From an uncultured Thalassolituus sp. (GTDB taxonomy: Bacteria > Pseudomonadota > Gammaproteobacteria > Pseudomonadales > Oceanobacteraceae): a DNA stretch of 34,274 nt. Below, in pieces: positions 27,004 to 34,274 of the stretch (the stretch's first letter is position 1; each line of letters opens with the position of its first letter). The stretch covers positions 1 to 34,274 of the forward strand of contig CAJXIT010000003.1 in assembly GCA_913054055.1 (NCBI GenBank), read 5' to 3'. Both the position numbers and the translations under genes were made by a program. Under the pieces are notes generated by a model. It had not been told where the DNA came from. It ran no database searches and saw only the letters and a list, made by a program, of their open reading frames with translations.

Positions 27004-27198
27004 ACTACTTCAACCTCTTCACGCCTTACCTTACTACGACACAAATTTACTCGAACAGTTAAACTTCATCTAACATTCCTGCGAATACATACCTTAAAAC
27101 ATCAGCCACCCGATTCCCTTTGTGCTATTAGCCTTTACTAGCACCTAGGTTGAGTATCGGTTTTCTGAGCTCTACACCCTTTTTTAATAACAAAAAAA

Positions 27199-27222
27199 GC
27201 CGAATAGATTGCTCTATTCGGC
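27199..27222. terminator. bidirectional Rho-independent terminator
   Basis: GCCGAATAGA-TTGC-TCTATTCGGC flanked by an A-run (left) and a T-run (right), between convergent genes. Confidence 0.88.
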
Positions 27223-27279
27223 CATTTTTTATTATTCAACAGTTTTTACAAACTGCATTCTTATGGTTCTAATTTTAAA

Positions 27280-28617
27280 TTATTGCGCTTGCGCCATATA
27301 CTCACGACGTTTTTCTTCGCCAGTGATAAATGCTAACCATTGATCAGCTGATTTCTCAGTTTTCTCAAACAGTTTTGCTGCCAAGAACGCTTTTTTTGCT
27401 TCTGCTAAGTCATCTAAATTAAACAAAACCAAGCCTTTTAGCACTTGAGCGTCTGCTTCTTGTTTGAAAGATTCATCAGTGATGGCTTTTTTCACGTTCT
27501 TTAAGGCTAGGTCCCATTCTTGGCGCTCAGTATGTATTTGAGCCAGCTTATAATAGTCTTTACCTGCTTCTGTAAAGCCTGCTGCTTGTGTCATCACTTT
27601 AATGGCTTGCTCATACTCTTTCGCAATCATCAAAGCGTCACCAAGTAACGATAGGTTTTTACCGTTCTCTTCTACAACACCCGATTTTAGACCTTTAATC
27701 ATCACTTGAGCCGATTTATAAGGCACTTCCAAAGTCAACATCGCTTGCGCAAGACTCACAACATGTGACTCTTTACCCAGTAAAGCTTGATCATAAGCTG
27801 TTTCCAGCACAGCAAGTTCTTTTTCGGGTTTGCCTAGTTCGTTATAAACCGCACTTAACTGAACCCAATATTGTGGTTTAGGGTAAAGTGCAATTAAATC
27901 TTTAAGGCAGCGCTCCATGGATTTAAAGTCTTTGTTTTGATAATAAACAGCTCGTTCTACCAATAACCAGTTTTCACGGGGTTGTTTCTTTTGTTCACGA
28001 ACCAAAGAAATCGCTTTTTTCACATCTGGTAATGCAGCATCATAATTTTCTAACTGATAATGCATTTGAGCACGTAAAACGTAAGACTCAGGGCCAATTT
28101 TTTGTGAAGAAGCTGAAACAACGTCAAACCATTCGTTTAACGAGACTAACGCCTTTTTGTATTGCTCTTGTACTAGGTACAACTTAGCAATACTGTAAAG
28201 CGTCGTTTGCTCTAAGCTTTCAGGCAACTTTTTGGTTTTAAGTACTTCACGGTAAGCAATAACCGCTGCATCATAGTTTTCACGATTAAACTCAACATAA
28301 GCCACCATATTCCAGGTCATAGCTGTTTCGTAACTATTACGACGAATCTTTTTCATCGCTTCTAGCGAATCTAATGCTTCATCGTATTGTTTATTATCGG
28401 CTAGCTCGCGAGCCTTATCTAATTTCTTAAATATTTTTGGACGCATGGTTTGCGCACGGCGTACCTTGCGCTTTTTCTTTTGCTGCTTTTCTTTAGCTTG
28501 CGCCTGTTCTTCCGCTTGTGCTGTTGACACAGTTAGCGGAGTAACAGAGGTTGCGGTAAACAACACACAAACAGAAAGCGCTACTGTTAATACTGAGGTC
28601 AGTTTTAAACGTTTCAT
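27280..28617 (-). CDS. TPR-repeat periplasmic protein of TonB/TtpC operon 2
   Basis: 445 aa, signal peptide, then many TPR-like repeats ('ARELADNKQYDEALDSLEAMKKI', 'AYVEFNRENYDAAVIAYREVLKTK'). Confidence 0.9.
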   Translation of the reverse strand: MKRLKLTSVLTVALSVCVLFTATSVTPLTVSTAQAEEQAQAKEKQQKKKRKVRRAQTMRPKIFKKLDKARELADNKQYDEALDSLEAMKKIRRNSYETAMTWNMVAYVEFNRENYDAAVIAYREVLKTKKLPESLEQTTLYSIAKLYLVQEQYKKALVSLNEWFDVVSASSQKIGPESYVLRAQMHYQLENYDAALPDVKKAISLVREQKKQPRENWLLVERAVYYQNKDFKSMERCLKDLIALYPKPQYWVQLSAVYNELGKPEKELAVLETAYDQALLGKESHVVSLAQAMLTLEVPYKSAQVMIKGLKSGVVEENGKNLSLLGDALMIAKEYEQAIKVMTQAAGFTEAGKDYYKLAQIHTERQEWDLALKNVKKAITDESFKQEADAQVLKGLVLFNLDDLAEAKKAFLAAKLFEKTEKSADQWLAFITGEEKRREYMAQAQ

Positions 28618-28628
28618 ATCAACCTGCC

Positions 28629-29270
28629 TTATCGCTTCTTACTACTTTTATCAAGCTCAAAACGTATGATGTTGCGTATACCCGTTACTTCAATGGCTTT
28701 ACCATTTTCAACTTTTGGTTTGTACTTGAATTTTTTAGCGGCGTTTATCGCTGCACGGTTAAAAATATTTGGTGGATCGGCTTCAATCACTTTAGGGTTT
28801 GTAACTGTTCCCAGTTTACTCACGGCAAACTCAACTACCACATACCCTTCAATGCCCTTTTGCGCAGCACGACGAGGATACTGAGGTGCGACTTTAACGA
28901 TCGGTAAATACTCACCATCGCCACTGCCACCGCCTAATCCAGCATCGACATTCAAATCAGCACCAATATCTAATGCACCGATATCCATACTATTGCTTGC
29001 TGTATCAAAGTTCGGCTTAGCCATTTCTGGTTTAGGCGGCTCTTTAGGTGCAACAGGTGGCTTATTGGGTTTACGGCTTTTAGTTTGAATATCGTCATCT
29101 TGCTGAACATGAACAAAATCAACCAGTTTGCCTAAACCATTGTCTTCAATAACCGACCCTCCAGATGAAATCAATCCTTGCATCATCAGGCCCACACTAA
29201 AGGTTACTGCAACTGCAGCTGCGATAGCTAGACCATAACGAGGCGCTGTTCCATGAGAAACGTTAGCCAT
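28629..29270 (-). CDS. energy transducer TonB, operon 2
   Basis: ATG 29270 (MANVSHGTAPRYGLAIAAAVAVTFSVGLMMQG); Pro/Lys linker 'KPNKPPVAPKEPPKPEMAKP'; CTD 'YPRRAAQKGIEGYVVVEFAVSKLGTVTNPKVIEADPPNIFNRAAINAAKKFKYKPK'. The track extension to 29327 overlaps exbD and is unlikely. Confidence 0.95.
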   Translation of the reverse strand: MANVSHGTAPRYGLAIAAAVAVTFSVGLMMQGLISSGGSVIEDNGLGKLVDFVHVQQDDDIQTKSRKPNKPPVAPKEPPKPEMAKPNFDTASNSMDIGALDIGADLNVDAGLGGGSGDGEYLPIVKVAPQYPRRAAQKGIEGYVVVEFAVSKLGTVTNPKVIEADPPNIFNRAAINAAKKFKYKPKVENGKAIEVTGIRNIIRFELDKSSKKR

Positions 29271-29271
29271 G

Positions 29272-29682
29272 TTAGTTAGCCTCTGTCGCCAATGAAACGT
29301 CATATACGCCTGCCGCACGGGCTGCATCCATAACCGCTACCAGAGTTTTGGTTCTGGCTTCTTCATCCGCTTGTACCACTACCGTTCCCTGAGGGTTTTC
29401 AGCGTGTAAGCGTTCGATGTTCGCGCGAACCTGGCTCACTTCAACTTTACGTTTATTGATCCAAATTTCACCAGTATCGTTAATACCAATTAAGATATTT
29501 GCTCGGGGTTTAGCAGCCGATGTGCTGGCATCCGGGCGGTTAACTTCGATACCTGATTCTTTTACAAAAGAAGCCGTAACGATAAAGAAGATCAGCATGA
29601 TGAAAACAACATCAAGCATAGGTGTAATGTCGATCTCACCTTCTTCTGCTTCGGGCGTTAGATTTTGAAATCCACGTCTCAT
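29272..29682 (-). CDS. ExbD/TolR family biopolymer transport protein, operon 2
   Basis: 'EGEIDITPMLDVVFIMLIFFIVTASFVKESGIEVNRPDAS'. Confidence 0.96.
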   Translation of the reverse strand: MRRGFQNLTPEAEEGEIDITPMLDVVFIMLIFFIVTASFVKESGIEVNRPDASTSAAKPRANILIGINDTGEIWINKRKVEVSQVRANIERLHAENPQGTVVVQADEEARTKTLVAVMDAARAAGVYDVSLATEAN

Positions 29683-29714
29683 AATTTATTCCTCTTGTTG
29701 ATCACTGATCAGAA

Positions 29715-30236
29715 CTAGTGATCAAACGTCAATTTATCTTCAATGTTAGACTTCTGGCGATTGATGTGACGCTGAATAACAGATTGTGCAAATACACCTG
29801 TTAATGCGCCAACCATACCGGCCATGGTAGGAATGGTGGCTTTCGAAATACCTGAAGCCATCGCTCTTGGGCTGCCATTTCCTAAAAAGGCCATTACATC
29901 AAACACTTCGATCATGCCGGTTACGGTTCCTAATAATCCAAACAGCGGACATAAACCTACTAACATTTTAATTGTGCTTAAGTTGGTTTCTAACGCCATC
30001 TTAGTTCGTGCAACTAAATCTTCACGAATTTGATGGGCTTCCCAACTGATGCGTTCTTTTCTGGCTTCCCATTCAGACACTGCATCTTCCACTACTTGTT
30101 TATGAGTAAACGAAAAGTATGCAATGCGCTCTATTATGAAAAACCAAAGCAGGAAGATGATTCCCAGAATGGAAAGGACGACGTCCCCTCCGCGTTCTGT
30201 GAATAAGTAAACCTGCTCGAATGCTTCAAAAAACAT
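29715..30236 (-). CDS. MotA/TolQ/ExbB proton channel family protein, operon 2
   Basis: 'STIKMLVGLCPLFGLLGTVTGMIEVFDVMAFLGNGSPRAMASGISKATIPTMAGMVGALTGV'. Confidence 0.96.
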   Translation of the reverse strand: MFFEAFEQVYLFTERGGDVVLSILGIIFLLWFFIIERIAYFSFTHKQVVEDAVSEWEARKERISWEAHQIREDLVARTKMALETNLSTIKMLVGLCPLFGLLGTVTGMIEVFDVMAFLGNGSPRAMASGISKATIPTMAGMVGALTGVFAQSVIQRHINRQKSNIEDKLTFDH

Positions 30237-30239
30237 GAG

Positions 30240-31655
30240 TTAGGCTGCCTTTGAAAAGTGTTGTTCTTCAGCTTTACGCGCCAAGATACCCGTAGCACGC
30301 TCTTGTAAAATTTGAATCAAACCACGGCTCTTGTTATTGGTCATTGTATGAAGGAATACACAAGGTATTGCTGCAACAAGGCCAAGTACGGTTGTGATCA
30401 GTGCTTGTGAAATACCACCTGCCATTAGCTTAGGATCACCTGTACCGAACAACTGGATGCTTTGGAACGTTGCTATCATACCGGTTACAGTACCTAACAG
30501 ACCCAATAACGGAGCGACTACAGAAATGATTTTGATCCAGTTGATACCACGACTTAAACGTGGAATTTCGGCTGAAATCGCTTCACCTAAGTGCAGCTCT
30601 AACGTTTCAGTATCTGCATCTTTGTTTGCTTGATACGTTTGCATAACACGGCCCAGTGCATTGTCACCGTTTGCAACGTCATCGTTCATTTGCTTTTTAA
30701 TGCGCTCGCCTTCTGATTGAAGAATTACCATACGAACCATTGACAAAATCACACCAATAATCGCTAAAGCTAATATAATGTAACCAACCACACCACCTTG
30801 CTGAACACGCTCAGTAAGACCGGCTGATTGGCCCATGATTTTAAGTAGCTGGCCACGTGATGGGTCCATCCAGAATGCTGTCAGCTCTGTACCAGACGCA
30901 TTTTCTCCTGATAATTCTTCTAGATCGTCAGCTGGACCGTTGTAACGGCTGCCTGGTTGAGAATCTAGCTCTACAAGCTTTTTAGCTTCAACGTCCCATA
31001 CCAGGTAGTTACCTTCAGCAACCACGTTAAAGCCACCTACACGTACAACATCTTTAGACACTGTTTCGCCAGTGGGCAATACAACGTTAGATTTATACTG
31101 TGCAACGTCACCAGACAGTGTCATTTCACGTTGCATTTCAAACCAAAGTTGCTCTAGGTTTTCAATGGATGGCAGTTCTGAAGAAGAGCCCGCTAAACGA
31201 ATTAGGTTAGTTAGGAACGCTTCACGACCTTCCACTTGAGAACTAACAACAGATCCTTCAAACACACCTTTGGTATCACCAGCAACTTGCTGAAGCACAC
31301 CAAACATTTCTTTTAAAGAACCCAATCGATTTGTTAAACGTTCTTGAGCGGCTGCTATTTTAACTTCGTTTTCACCGAAGGTTTCTTCTTTATCAGCACT
31401 GATATTTTCCAAGCGTGTACGTTCATCTTTAGATTCAGAAAGTAGACGCTCTTGATCAGACTTAGCCGCGTTAAAGCGATTAAGGCGTGAATTAAATTCA
31501 CTGTTATCACGGGCCTGACCTTTTTTAACAAGGGTCAGTAGTTCATCCATATTTAATGGTTCGGCCGCTTGCGAAGGTAACACAACCGCCATTGCGCTGC
31601 TTAGGGTGATGGCGCCAGCAGCAAATAAAGTACGTAGTTTAATGAAAGTCGTCAT
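30240..31655 (-). CDS. TtpC-like large ExbB, operon 2
   Basis: 471 aa; signal peptide, coiled coil, 'VAPLLGLLGTVTGMIATFQSIQLFGTGDPKLMAGGISQALITTVLGLVAAIPCVFLH'. Confidence 0.94.
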   Translation of the reverse strand: MTTFIKLRTLFAAGAITLSSAMAVVLPSQAAEPLNMDELLTLVKKGQARDNSEFNSRLNRFNAAKSDQERLLSESKDERTRLENISADKEETFGENEVKIAAAQERLTNRLGSLKEMFGVLQQVAGDTKGVFEGSVVSSQVEGREAFLTNLIRLAGSSSELPSIENLEQLWFEMQREMTLSGDVAQYKSNVVLPTGETVSKDVVRVGGFNVVAEGNYLVWDVEAKKLVELDSQPGSRYNGPADDLEELSGENASGTELTAFWMDPSRGQLLKIMGQSAGLTERVQQGGVVGYIILALAIIGVILSMVRMVILQSEGERIKKQMNDDVANGDNALGRVMQTYQANKDADTETLELHLGEAISAEIPRLSRGINWIKIISVVAPLLGLLGTVTGMIATFQSIQLFGTGDPKLMAGGISQALITTVLGLVAAIPCVFLHTMTNNKSRGLIQILQERATGILARKAEEQHFSKAA

Positions 31656-32449
31656 TATTTTGCTCCTCCATTCATTTCAGTTTTTGCAATTACAGGTGAA
31701 GAAACAGGGATCTTGATTAGACCAGGTGCAGATTGCTCACGAGCGATACGAATACCCATCATCACGTTACTTTTATAAACAGGATCTAGGCTTTCAAAAG
31801 ATTGTGTTTTGCTATTCCAAACACCTAGCTCTTTACCATCTAGCGTTTGAAACATAAGCGCTACACGGCCAGTGCGTAAGAAATCAACTTCGCGCATTGA
31901 ACCGGCAATTTCAATCTCACCACGGTAAGATTCGATTGTGCGACCGTAGTCCATTTCAGTTTGATACGCCTCCATTACCTTGCGGTACTTTTCAGCGATG
32001 GTCACATCAGAGCGACCCATCATTGCTTGTAGTTTTTCTACTCTAGCAACACGCTCTTCTTTTAAGAAAGGCACATCCGCTTGAACAAACTGATCAATGG
32101 CTTCAATCATTCGTAGCATTAGAGGTGTAATTTGACGCTCAATTAAGGTTACTTGACGGATACTGTCTTCAATTTGAACCATCTCAATTTCTTGAGCATT
32201 AAGCTGCTTATTAAGCTGATCGATATAAACTTTAAGACCTTCAACTTCTTTTAACACACCACGGTATTCACGTTCAGCTGATCGTGTTTGACTATCGATA
32301 CTATCGATTGTCGTTTGCGCTTTCTGTGCGTTACCAATACGGTCAACACCTTTATCTAGGGCGCTATCTAGGTTTGCCGCAGAAACGCTCATGGCGCCTG
32401 CTGCAATCATTGCAGCAACGAGACTGCTGACTTTCATTCTTAAGGGCAT
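31655..32449 (-). CDS. DUF3450-family periplasmic coiled-coil protein, operon 2
   Basis: 'RQITPLMLRMIEAIDQFVQADVPFLKEERVARVEKLQAMMGRSDVTIAEKYRKVMEAYQTEMDYGRTIESYRGEI...FLRTGRVALMFQTLDGKELGVWN'. Confidence 0.92.
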   Translation of the reverse strand: MPLRMKVSSLVAAMIAAGAMSVSAANLDSALDKGVDRIGNAQKAQTTIDSIDSQTRSAEREYRGVLKEVEGLKVYIDQLNKQLNAQEIEMVQIEDSIRQVTLIERQITPLMLRMIEAIDQFVQADVPFLKEERVARVEKLQAMMGRSDVTIAEKYRKVMEAYQTEMDYGRTIESYRGEIEIAGSMREVDFLRTGRVALMFQTLDGKELGVWNSKTQSFESLDPVYKSNVMMGIRIAREQSAPGLIKIPVSSPVIAKTEMNGGAK

Positions 32450-32519
32450 AATCGAAACCTCAACTTCCAGAACTATTAAAATGAGTTTGTATGATAGGAA
32501 GAGAAGATACGCCCGCTTT

Positions 32520-32537
32520 ATGACAGAATAATTACAT
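32520..32537 (-). promoter_or_regulatory. PHO-box-like site ATGTAAT-TATT-CTGTCAT plus -10 TATCTT (32504-32509), upstream of TonB/TtpC operon 2
   Basis: On the minus strand a perfect CTGTCAT half-site (32520-32526), an imperfect half-site 11 bp upstream, then exactly 10 nt (AAAGCGGGCG) to TATCTT. A further CTGTCAT lies at 32536-32542. Confidence 0.65.
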
Positions 32538-32604
32538 GACAGTTAGGTTTCAAATAATTTTCAAATTTATGTATGTTTTATGACAAGCGGTATAATTCGG
32601 GTTT

Positions 32605-32622
32605 ATTACAGAAATATGACAT
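32605..32622 (-). promoter_or_regulatory. upstream PHO-box-like site ATGTCAT-ATTT-CTGTAAT
   Basis: Two half-sites, each one mismatch from CTGTCAT, 11-bp period. A weaker TTGTCAT-AAAA-CATACAT lies at 32569-32586. Confidence 0.6.
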
Positions 32623-32703
32623 TTATATTCAAATAAAAAATAACGAAACGTTCAAAGATCATTTAACGACATAACTAGCTAAAGAAAGTCTAAAACGCAA
32701 AAA

Positions 32704-32723
32704 CGGCACCCTAAGGTGCCGTC
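32704..32723 (-). terminator. Rho-independent terminator of beta-helix lipoprotein gene
   Basis: ACGGCACC-TTAG-GGTGCCGT followed by TTTTT on the minus strand. Confidence 0.85.
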
Positions 32724-32754
32724 TTCTAATCTAGCTAGTTTTTAAAACTAGTGA

Positions 32755-34197
32755 TTATTGATCAAGAGATCCATCGATGATCCAATCAGCGTACCATGCA
32801 TCAGCAGCTGCAGTACCAGGTTCAACCGCACCAATGTAGGTAGTGGCATCAAATACGAAGTTTGAACCGTTATTTACTGCAGTTGCAGTTGTGCTCGCTA
32901 CTGTCGCTTCACCGTTTGTTAATGCCCAAGCTGTGTCAAACGCAGCAACAACTTCAACTAAACCTGATTCAGATTCTGGAGAAGATTTAGGGTAAGTACG
33001 AGCGCCATCTTCTGTACCAGTACCACAATCAGAAGCCATTACATTGATGATGTTTACCGGAGTATCAATTTTAGCTGAGGCCTCAGGGTTAGTAGAACCA
33101 TCTGCTAATTTACCATCTGCATCGTGATCAGAATCATCGATACGGATACAACCTTCGTTAGAAGCATCAGATGCAACAACTGAGTTAACAAAATCCATGT
33201 TTACAGAACCACGTAGACGAACACCTGGTTGACCAGCAGCGATTGGGCCGTTGATTACTGAGATGTTAGCTAGAGTCGCTTCAGTTTGTGGAACGTAATC
33301 TTCATCAGAAGAGTTAGCTTCGATACCGCGTGGATCGTTAGAACCTACTGGAGTTGCATCAGCCGCTTGATTTTGAAGAACGATTGCGTATTGAATATTA
33401 CCTTTATAACCTTCATCAAAATCGATCGCGTCATCATCGTTGTTTGTTAGAACAGCGTATTTAACGTTTACAGTACCGCCGAACCACTCGATACCGTCGT
33501 CTTGGTTACCGTGAACTTGTACGTATTCAACAGTAGTACCGTGACCAACACCTTGTAGAGTTAGACCGTTGATTTCGTTGTTAGGACCAGCAACTTTACC
33601 CGCTTCTGCAATACGAACGTATTTGATAGTACCGCTATTATCAGCAGCATCAATACCACCATAGTTACCAATGAAGTCACCGCCTTCACCAGCTACGTTA
33701 CATACGTCTGTACCACAAACACCAGTGTTACCCGCGCCGTATTGTGGAGCAAAACCTTGAACGACAACACCACCCCATTCACCAGTGCCGTCATAACCGT
33801 CGTCTTCACCAGAGAAAGTAATTGGTGCAGCAGCTGTACCTTCAGCTTCAAGCTTAGAGCCACGTGTTACAAGAAGAACCCCTTCGCCAGCCGCTTTAAC
33901 ATGAACACCAGCTTCGATAGTAAGCGTAACACCCGCTTCTTTAGCAGCAGCAACTGCAGCAGCGTCATCTAGGTCTACATTACCTTCACCCACTTGGAAA
34001 ACGTCAGCTAGAGTGTATTCAACACCTGTTTTCAAAGTGAAGTCTTCTTGAAGTACACCAGCAAGCGTACATTCAGTTGCTGCATCGTCACATGGAACGA
34101 ATACATTGCTAACTGCATCATCTGAATCACTACCACAACCAACTAGAGTTGCAGAAGCACCAATTACCGCAAGGGCCAATAAATTTTTAACAGACAT
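32755..34197 (-). CDS. secreted lipoprotein, probable right-handed parallel beta-helix fold, unknown function
   Basis: Lipobox SATLVGCGSDS; repetitive strands 'LTIEAGVHVKAAGEGVLLVTRGSKLEAEGTAAAPITFSG', 'GLTLQGVGHGTTVEYVQVHGNQDDGIEWFGGTVNVKYAVLTNNDDDAIDFDEGYKGNIQYAIVLQN'. Confidence 0.85.
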   Translation of the reverse strand: MSVKNLLALAVIGASATLVGCGSDSDDAVSNVFVPCDDAATECTLAGVLQEDFTLKTGVEYTLADVFQVGEGNVDLDDAAAVAAAKEAGVTLTIEAGVHVKAAGEGVLLVTRGSKLEAEGTAAAPITFSGEDDGYDGTGEWGGVVVQGFAPQYGAGNTGVCGTDVCNVAGEGGDFIGNYGGIDAADNSGTIKYVRIAEAGKVAGPNNEINGLTLQGVGHGTTVEYVQVHGNQDDGIEWFGGTVNVKYAVLTNNDDDAIDFDEGYKGNIQYAIVLQNQAADATPVGSNDPRGIEANSSDEDYVPQTEATLANISVINGPIAAGQPGVRLRGSVNMDFVNSVVASDASNEGCIRIDDSDHDADGKLADGSTNPEASAKIDTPVNIINVMASDCGTGTEDGARTYPKSSPESESGLVEVVAAFDTAWALTNGEATVASTTATAVNNGSNFVFDATTYIGAVEPGTAAADAWYADWIIDGSLDQ

Positions 34198-34238
34198 TTT
34201 TTTTCCTCGTTAAATGACTTAATAAAATGTACACGACT

Positions 34239-34261
34239 AAATTAGTGCTTTTTTGTGACAG
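34239..34261 (-). promoter_or_regulatory. candidate PhoB half-site CTGTCAC, 10 nt, -10 TAATTT, upstream of beta-helix lipoprotein
   Basis: Minus strand CTGTCAC (34255-34261) then AAAAAAGCAC then TAATTT. The preceding half-site TTTTAAT is weak; the window edge limits inspection. Confidence 0.4.
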
Positions 34262-34274
34262 TTATATTAAAAAA

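Noticed and set aside
27122-27144. GTGCTA...TAGCAC short inverted repeat
   Set aside because: Only 6-bp arms in AT-rich noncoding DNA; expected by chance.
29271-29327. N-terminal extension of operon 2 TonB (start 29327)
   Set aside because: Overlaps exbD out of frame; ATG 29270 follows the exbD stop (TAA-C-ATG), a normal coupled junction.
1-34274. CRISPR arrays, tRNA/rRNA, IS elements, prophage or restriction-modification genes
   Set aside because: No regular repeats, RNA gene signatures, transposase/integrase or RM motifs were recognised in the sequence or the ORF translations.

Overview
A 34.3 kb chromosomal window, probably from a marine gammaproteobacterium (an impression from gene content and style; not established). 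I see no tRNA, rRNA, CRISPR array, IS element or phage genes. Its main theme is TonB-dependent outer-membrane transport. There are two paralogous six-gene minus-strand operons with the same order: DUF3450 - TtpC-like large ExbB - ExbB - ExbD - TonB - TPR protein (about 5.8-11.0 kb and 27.3-32.4 kb). There are two TonB-dependent receptors (1272-3671 and 20516-23293). The second receptor is followed by a beta-propeller phytase lipoprotein and an alkaline phosphatase lipoprotein. A PHO-box-like site at 20448-20465 precedes this receptor. PHO-box-like sites with the same 10-nt spacing to a putative -10 precede the second TonB/TtpC operon and, as one half-site, a beta-helix-type lipoprotein at the right edge. 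My main hypothesis is a phosphate-starvation-controlled organophosphate/phytate capture cassette with its own dedicated TonB/TtpC/DUF3450 energy module. Other notable items: a TetR-family repressor gene broken by one in-frame TGA (TGG>TGA), with shared operator-like motifs before it, before the adjacent Old Yellow Enzyme gene and, degenerate, before a fatty acid hydroxylase; a GGDEF protein with a degenerate signature motif; an FNR/ANR box before a PuuD-like membrane protein; and a 56-aa small CDS missing from the ORF track.
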